A DNA stretch of 9,976 bases from Nitrososphaerota archaeon (lineage in GTDB: Archaea > Thermoproteota > Nitrososphaeria > Nitrososphaerales > UBA183): positions 1-9,976 of the forward strand of contig JAFMAA010000036.1 of the NCBI GenBank assembly GCA_029785235.1, read 5' to 3'. Shown in pieces: positions 6,268 to 9,976 of this stretch; positions within the stretch are counted from its first letter, which is position 1, and every line of letters begins with the position of its first letter. Both the position numbers and the translations under genes were made by a program. Below the pieces are notes generated by a model. The model did no database searches. It was not told the origin of the DNA and saw nothing but the letters and a program-made list of their open reading frames with translations.

Positions 6268-6819
6268 ATGACGAATATGTCTTCCCAAGGCCTGCGACGC
6301 CCTTTGATCCGCTCTGGTGGGCTCATCCGCAGAGAGTCTCCTATTGCCCTCCGTAACCGGAGCCTGGAGAAGAGGAAGAACATTCGCCCGATATTCACCA
6401 TCTCACAGGTGCCGCACAGAAAGCAGAGGTACGAGACGGTTGGAGATTGGATTCCGGGCAAACCTGCCCAGATCAGGGTCAGCAGGATGAGAGATCAGAG
6501 GTACGTGTTCTTGGTGGCTCTGCATGAGATGATTGAGTACGAGCTGTGCAAAATGCATGGCATCTCAGATAAAGAGGTTGTAGCCTTCGACGTCAACTTT
6601 GAGGCGGAACGCAAGATGAACCTCCATCCAACAGACGCGGAGCCTGGAGATCATCCGAAGGCGCCGTATAGGAACGAGCACGCATTCGCTACGACGATTG
6701 AGATGATGGTAGCCCAGAAGCTTGGGGTGAGGTGGTCCGATTACGAGAAGACAGTCCTTTCCCTCGGGCCGAAGCCCAAGAAAGTCTTGGTCCGTCCCCG
6801 CGTGAAAAGCCGAAGATAG
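6268..6819 (+). CDS. Phage-type conserved protein with HExxE motif
   Basis: This 183-residue protein has a conserved core from about residue 42. QRYETVGDW (53-61) is followed by IRVSRMRDQRYVFLVALHEMIEY with the motif HEMIE (86-90). Then come VAFDVNFEAER (105-115), EPGDHPKAPYRNEHAFA (125-141), and IEMMVAQKLGVRW (144-156). From memory, this order (GDW, I-V-S, HEL/MxE, fD..fE, EPGD, aPY..EH, iE) belongs to a hypothetical family common in phages and prophages. HExxE with H138 and E145 suggests a zincin-like metal site, but peptidase activity is unproven. The first 41 residues are arginine-rich and appear to be an extension beyond usual family members. Two ATGs (6268, 6277) can start it; GGGGGA upstream is a weak ribosome site. 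It stands alone and converges with the PLP gene. Confidence 0.72.
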   Translation: MTNMSSQGLRRPLIRSGGLIRRESPIALRNRSLEKRKNIRPIFTISQVPHRKQRYETVGDWIPGKPAQIRVSRMRDQRYVFLVALHEMIEYELCKMHGISDKEVVAFDVNFEAERKMNLHPTDAEPGDHPKAPYRNEHAFATTIEMMVAQKLGVRWSDYEKTVLSLGPKPKKVLVRPRVKSRR

Positions 6820-6885
6820 TTCCAGTTTGCGCCTGGCGCCCGGTTGAGTCCCTAGCTGCCGACAGACCGCCTTGGTTGGACGGGG

Positions 6886-8427
6886 TCAGTTCGCCGCGAT
6901 CTGGACGAGGTCGAACATCTGCCTCCCCTTGGATCCAGGCAGTCCTGATATGCCACCGATGAGACTCTCGGCTGCTACCCCTTTCCTCTCCAGCACCTTG
7001 GCAATCATCATCGATGTGCTTCCACCAACGCACACAAGCAATAGGGGCCTGTTATCATTCTGTAGCAGGCCTTCGAACGCTTCAGACGGGTCGGCGCCGT
7101 TAAGCACCGCCTGGACGTCCTTGGCGTCGGCCACTTTGATGCGCCTCTCTTCTACGCCCAGGGCCGAAGCTATGATGCTCCTCCCTTCCTCCCTAGGAAC
7201 GAACGTGTTGTGAACCCACACGATGCCTCCATACTCTTTGATGCTCGAAGCGGCCTCGTCCAGCCTGACCTGGTCCCTTCTTCCCCTCTTCGCCACTGCG
7301 CTGACCTCTGAGAGGTACTTGGAGGAGCCGTCGGCCACCATGACAACGAAATTCGTCCCCACCCCAAAGTTTGCCAACTGCATGGTCGCGTAGAGGGCAA
7401 GCGCCCCGCTTTCACCCACGTCGTACCCTTTCCTGTTCATGAACTCGAAGAATTTGCTAGCCTCCTCGAAGTCGACTTCGTGTTCTCCGGCGTAGGAGCT
7501 CGGTTCGTAGAACTTCAGGCCCAGGGTTTTCTCTCTGGTCCTTATGCCGGCTACGTCCTGACCAGAAATCGGGAAGATCACCCTCACGCCCTTCCTCCCA
7601 TACTTGGACCTGACGTACCTGCTAACACCGGTAGCGGTCCCACCCGTGCCGAACGCGCAGACGAAGTCAGCCTCTCCGAGAGAAACCCCCTTGTCCCGCA
7701 ACTGCATGTCCACCTCAGGTCCGGTCACCGTCCTGTGGGCCTCAACGTTCAGGTCGTTCTCATACTGCTCGGTGCAGAATCCTCTATACGCTTTGGCCAG
7801 CACCTTGGCAAGCCCGATTGCATCCTGCCTTGCGAGCAGGGTTTCGGCTTCTCCTCTGATCCCATCGAACACAGCCGGGTCCAGACCGAGATCGGCAAGC
7901 TGTTGTCTGACGCTCGACGCGACCCCTTTCGCGACAGCCAGGTTCGCGTCGCCTCCGAGTCCTGGCGCAGGACAGATGTCGATGTCTAAATTCACGACCC
8001 TGGCCCCGCTAGCGCGCAGGCTGTCGACTACACCCTGCTGCAGCCTCCTTGAGACCAGGACTACGACCTCGAGGCCGAGTCTGCGGAGGGCGCCCAGGGC
8101 AAGTCCGAAGTTACCTGACGTCGCCTCGAACACTGTCTGCCCCTTGGTAAGTCTCCCAGAGGCTATCGCGTCGTGCAAGATGGCGACCGCAGGTCTGACC
8201 TTGACCGACCCTCCATCTAGTTTCGAGTCCATCTTAGCAAACACTCTGATTCCCTTCGTGTCCAGTTTGATCCCATATTCTGAGTCGGCACAACTGACGA
8301 AGTCGTCGGTCACCTCAACCAACGGAGTCGGGTTGTCCACCAACCCTTCCTTCAATTGGGGGACCCGGCTCATGACCTCTGAGTTGAATCTGTTGAGCAG
8401 GTCTATATCGACAACTGACGCCCGCAT
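6886..8427 (-). CDS. Cysteine synthase-like PLP enzyme fused to rhodanese-like domain
   Basis: Numbered from ATG 8427, this 513-residue protein has a fold-type II PLP domain (about 30-380). K76 in GGSVKVRP is the Schiff-base lysine. TSGNFG (103-108) binds substrate, GTGGT (260-264) binds PLP phosphate, and EQYENDLNVEAHRTVTGPE (220-238) matches the QFENPANP-H-TTGPE block of cysteine synthases. The enzyme probably performs beta-replacement on O-acetyl- or O-phosphoserine, or a related reaction. About 45 extra residues (about 172-216) interrupt the usual cysteine synthase. The tail (about 395-513) resembles rhodanese: C466 in LLVCVGGSTS fits the persulfide loop CxxGxS/T, followed by LIGGISGLP. 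Its first half is divergent. Sulfur carried on C466 could feed the PLP site; this is inference. TTG 8430 precedes the chosen ATG. Confidence 0.85.
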   Translation of the reverse strand: MRASVVDIDLLNRFNSEVMSRVPQLKEGLVDNPTPLVEVTDDFVSCADSEYGIKLDTKGIRVFAKMDSKLDGGSVKVRPAVAILHDAIASGRLTKGQTVFEATSGNFGLALGALRRLGLEVVVLVSRRLQQGVVDSLRASGARVVNLDIDICPAPGLGGDANLAVAKGVASSVRQQLADLGLDPAVFDGIRGEAETLLARQDAIGLAKVLAKAYRGFCTEQYENDLNVEAHRTVTGPEVDMQLRDKGVSLGEADFVCAFGTGGTATGVSRYVRSKYGRKGVRVIFPISGQDVAGIRTREKTLGLKFYEPSSYAGEHEVDFEEASKFFEFMNRKGYDVGESGALALYATMQLANFGVGTNFVVMVADGSSKYLSEVSAVAKRGRRDQVRLDEAASSIKEYGGIVWVHNTFVPREEGRSIIASALGVEERRIKVADAKDVQAVLNGADPSEAFEGLLQNDNRPLLLVCVGGSTSMMIAKVLERKGVAAESLIGGISGLPGSKGRQMFDLVQIAAN

Positions 8428-8452
8428 CAATTTGACAGCTTCGCGCCGCTGC

Positions 8453-8459
8453 TATAAAT
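8453..8459 (-). promoter_or_regulatory. TATA box of the PLP-rhodanese gene
   Basis: TATAAAT on the plus strand (ATTTATA on the minus strand) is centred about 29 bases before ATG 8427, giving an essentially leaderless transcript. The gene therefore has its own promoter despite same-strand genes upstream. The remaining gap to 8546 shows nothing else I can support. Confidence 0.6.
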
Positions 8460-8546
8460 TACATATGCTGCTTTGGGTCGGCCAGGGGCCCCATCGGGAC
8501 ATGACCTTCACTACCACATATAGTCCTGACGCATGTGAGGATCCTG

Positions 8547-9035
8547 CTACGACTCTCCGGTCTCACTCGGCTCTCTACGGAACTTGTCGGGAGGGCCCAA
8601 ATACAGATTTGTGGGATATCCCTTTGGAAGCACATACCTGATGTGCGGGTACCCTCTCTTGTCGTGGTAGATGTCAGAACCCGTTTCACCATTCCTGAAC
8701 GCGCTCTCGAACTTCTCCCAGTCTTGGTCGTGGATGGCCTGGAAGATGGGGAGGAGATACTCACTGTCGAACGCCGTGAGGTCATCAGTGTATTTCGGCC
8801 TCGTAACCTTCGCGGTCCGGAAAGACGCCCTCACCTGGTTCAGATGATGGGCAGCCAGTTTCCAGTTGCCTCCCTTCGCAGCGTAGTAGGTCTGTGTGAA
8901 CCTATCCCCTACTTCCTTCATGAGAGCTGCCATCCCAGGTTGGACTGCCGCGAGCTGGTCGATGGTGATTTCGCCGTGAGGGGTCTTAGCCTTGATTTCG
9001 CTCACAGGTGACGCCTCTCCGAGCTCCCTATTCAA
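8547..9035 (-). CDS. Conserved protein, possible haem-less cytochrome relative
   Basis: The 162-residue protein is soluble and mostly helical. Its central part, PGMAALMKEVGDRFTQTYYA (33-52), GGNWKLAAHHLNQVR (55-69) and HDQDWEKFESAFRN (102-115), recalls a bacterial family of small secreted proteins. In those, helices with the pattern HAKLWFA..NWELA.YEL..I precede a CNxCH haem motif. Here no cysteine exists at all; the corresponding region reads TGSDIYHDKRGYPHIRYVLP, keeping histidines 124 and 131. No signal peptide is seen. The relationship is from memory and tentative. The start may be TTG 9035 or GTG 9005 (MSEIKAKTPHGEITIDQL), the latter preceded by GGAGAGG. It is followed downstream by the PLP-rhodanese gene, which has its own promoter. 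Confidence 0.6.
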   Translation of the reverse strand: MNRELGEASPVSEIKAKTPHGEITIDQLAAVQPGMAALMKEVGDRFTQTYYAAKGGNWKLAAHHLNQVRASFRTAKVTRPKYTDDLTAFDSEYLLPIFQAIHDQDWEKFESAFRNGETGSDIYHDKRGYPHIRYVLPKGYPTNLYLGPPDKFRREPSETGES

Positions 9036-9050
9036 TCCAACTAGGTCGCG

Positions 9051-9419
9051 CTAGAAAGGAGGTCGGAGGGGGGGCAGAGGCTCCCTGGGGCTCCCTGGCT
9101 GAGGGAAGCCAGGTTCCCTCGGGAAAGACGCCTGGGCGTAGTCGACGCCAAGAACTGCCACATCGAGATATGGATCCATGCCCAGCAACCTGGCTTGGAT
9201 CTCAGCTCCGCTGTCCATGGTGACGGTAGGGGTAGTCGATCGACCTACTACATGGTTGGCTGTCACGACAATGCTTTCGGACCATACCACGCCGCTCCCC
9301 ATTCTTCTCCCAGCGGCTACACTCACAACCAATTGCGAGACGCGTTCTGCCACCACTGTCGCAGCGTCAGAGAACGACTGCGACAGCCGAATCCCTTCGA
9401 TCTCTCTGTCCGGAATCAT
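9051..9419 (-). pseudogene. Truncated HtrA-like trypsin-fold serine protease
   Basis: The 122 residues match the N-terminal beta-barrel of HtrA/DegP-type proteases. LVVSVAAGRRMGSGVVW (30-46) precedes TANHVV (53-58), where H56 fits the catalytic histidine (usually TAAHVV). DPYLDVAVLGVD (82-93) supplies D86 as the catalytic aspartate. The protein then turns into proline-rich low-complexity sequence (PREPGFPQPGSPREPLPP) and stops. The second barrel with the GNSGG serine motif, and any PDZ domain, are absent, and there is no room for them before the next gene 16 bases on. It is therefore probably inactive as a protease: a pseudogene or a repurposed fragment. No signal peptide is seen. ATG 9419 is the only start; an in-frame TGA lies 14 codons upstream. 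The winged-helix gene lies 54 bases upstream on the same strand. Confidence 0.7.
9079..9113. repeat. 10-bp tandem repeat and hairpin at protease truncation
   Basis: GGCTCCCTGG occurs twice head to tail (9079-9088, 9089-9098). The second copy overlaps an inverted repeat, CCTGGCT (9094-9100) and AGCCAGG (9107-9113), with a six-base loop. The block encodes the proline-rich tail where protease similarity ends, so it may mark a deletion endpoint or replication slippage. Confidence 0.7.
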
Positions 9420-9473
9420 AGCACGCGGTCTGATGAGTGCGCTACTTGTTGAGCGGGTTCAGAGTGTATCCGG

Positions 9474-9976
9474 TCACATGGCAGTGGGCGCGATGTACCC
9501 TGGGCGCATGAGCGATGTCTTGCTACCAGGCTTCGCGCCGCTGTAGAGCCTCGAAATCCTCCCCACCAACTGATGGGCCGCACGTACGGCCTTGGGTAGA
9601 TCTGAGTCCCGAGAGATTTTGGCTTCGATGTCGAGCTGACCCGACGAGAACTTCGCGTCGATAAGGGCTGTGCCATCGTCTGTGACCCACTTCATGATGA
9701 ATCCGTCTTCCACCTCTGCCATGCCGACCCACCTGGCGTTGTCGAACCATCGCCCTTTCAGCACATCTGCAATCTTGCCTGCGCTCGCAGGATGGGGAAG
9801 AAACGTATGAAGTATGGGCACGCTCTTCGAGCCGGCAGCGGCAGCCCTGAGCGGGAGGAGCTCCCTGGCTCTCTCTGCGAGGGTATATCCTTCTGGAGAC
9901 CTCACGACCATGCCGCTCTCTTCAAGTCTCTCCAGGGCCCTGGAGAGCGTCTCCGGGTGCGCCCGGGTGATTCGCC
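9474..9976 (-). CDS. Winged-helix DNA-binding protein, N-terminus off window
   Basis: The frame stays open to the right edge, so the true start lies outside the window; the internal ATG at 9911 is not the start. The first visible residues (ITRAHPETLSRALERLEESG, then MVVRSPEGYTLAERARELL) form the recognition helix and wing of a winged-helix domain of the MarR/ArsR/GntR-like type. In this fold ETLSRALERLEESG is the DNA-reading helix and SPEGYTL the wing. The remainder (about 95 residues) is a separate alpha/beta domain with GRWFDNARWVG and a helix ending ARAAHQLVGRISRLY-like; I do not recognise it, and it may sense a ligand. It ends at TGA 9474-9476. It lies upstream of, and in the same direction as, the truncated protease and could regulate or share its transcript. 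Confidence 0.72.
   Translation of the reverse strand, partial: RITRAHPETLSRALERLEESGMVVRSPEGYTLAERARELLPLRAAAAGSKSVPILHTFLPHPASAGKIADVLKGRWFDNARWVGMAEVEDGFIMKWVTDDGTALIDAKFSSGQLDIEAKISRDSDLPKAVRAAHQLVGRISRLYSGAKPGSKTSLMRPGYIAPTAM

Noticed and set aside
7604..8641. A long plus-strand frame of 345 codons across the PLP gene.
   Set aside because: It is antisense to a gene with clear catalytic motifs; its low-complexity Ser/Thr/Pro composition is typical of GC-rich shadow frames.
9005..9120. A frameshift restoring the serine half of the protease.
   Set aside because: All minus-strand frames after the aspartate were inspected; none shows a GNSGG-like motif, and the next gene begins within 16 bases of the stop.

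Overview
The window reads as a gene-dense, moderately GC-rich archaeal chromosome segment. The archaeal reading rests on promoters: A/T boxes lie about 25-32 bases ahead of start codons, and several genes have little or no 5' leader (clearest at 1240 and 5609, also 3222, 3328 and 8427). This is how archaeal TBP/TFB promoters are built, and Shine-Dalgarno sites are mostly missing. The gene families agree: a DUF973 membrane protein, a ParB-like protein without ParA, a YgjP-type zinc peptidase, and a carboxypeptidase start resembling archaeal M32 enzymes. A Nitrososphaeria/Thermoproteota-like lineage is a guess; there is no rRNA, tRNA or other marker gene to fix it.

Left part (1-4308). A cut-off minus-strand gene (probable M32 carboxypeptidase) diverges from a DUF1684 gene. 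A minus-strand RNase H-fold gene follows, diverging from a plus-strand run: a five-helix DUF973 membrane protein, a 75-codon reading frame joined to it in frame through a TGA, and a YgjP-like metallopeptidase. A 58-residue two-helix membrane protein lies on the minus strand and diverges from an aldo/keto reductase.

Middle (4309-6885). A 296-base stretch without an intact gene holds pieces that look like a decayed helix-turn-helix gene. Next come a ParB-like protein with a ribbon-helix-helix-like tail and, across a shared promoter, msrB (methionine sulfoxide reductase B). A 248-base A/T-richer gap holds an 8-bp inverted repeat directly followed by a perfect 14-bp palindrome. It precedes a gene of a phage-type HExxE family.

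Right part (6886-9976). Four minus-strand genes, in transcription order: a winged-helix protein (cut by the window edge), an HtrA-like serine protease that stops before its serine half, a conserved protein that may be a haem-less relative of small c-type cytochromes, and a cysteine-synthase-like PLP enzyme with a rhodanese-like C-terminal domain. MsrB and the PLP-rhodanese protein both act in sulfur chemistry but do not share an operon. I see no CRISPR array, tRNA, rRNA or complete insertion sequence. The least ordinary items are the PLP-rhodanese fusion, the palindrome ahead of the phage-type gene, and the protease truncated at a repeat.
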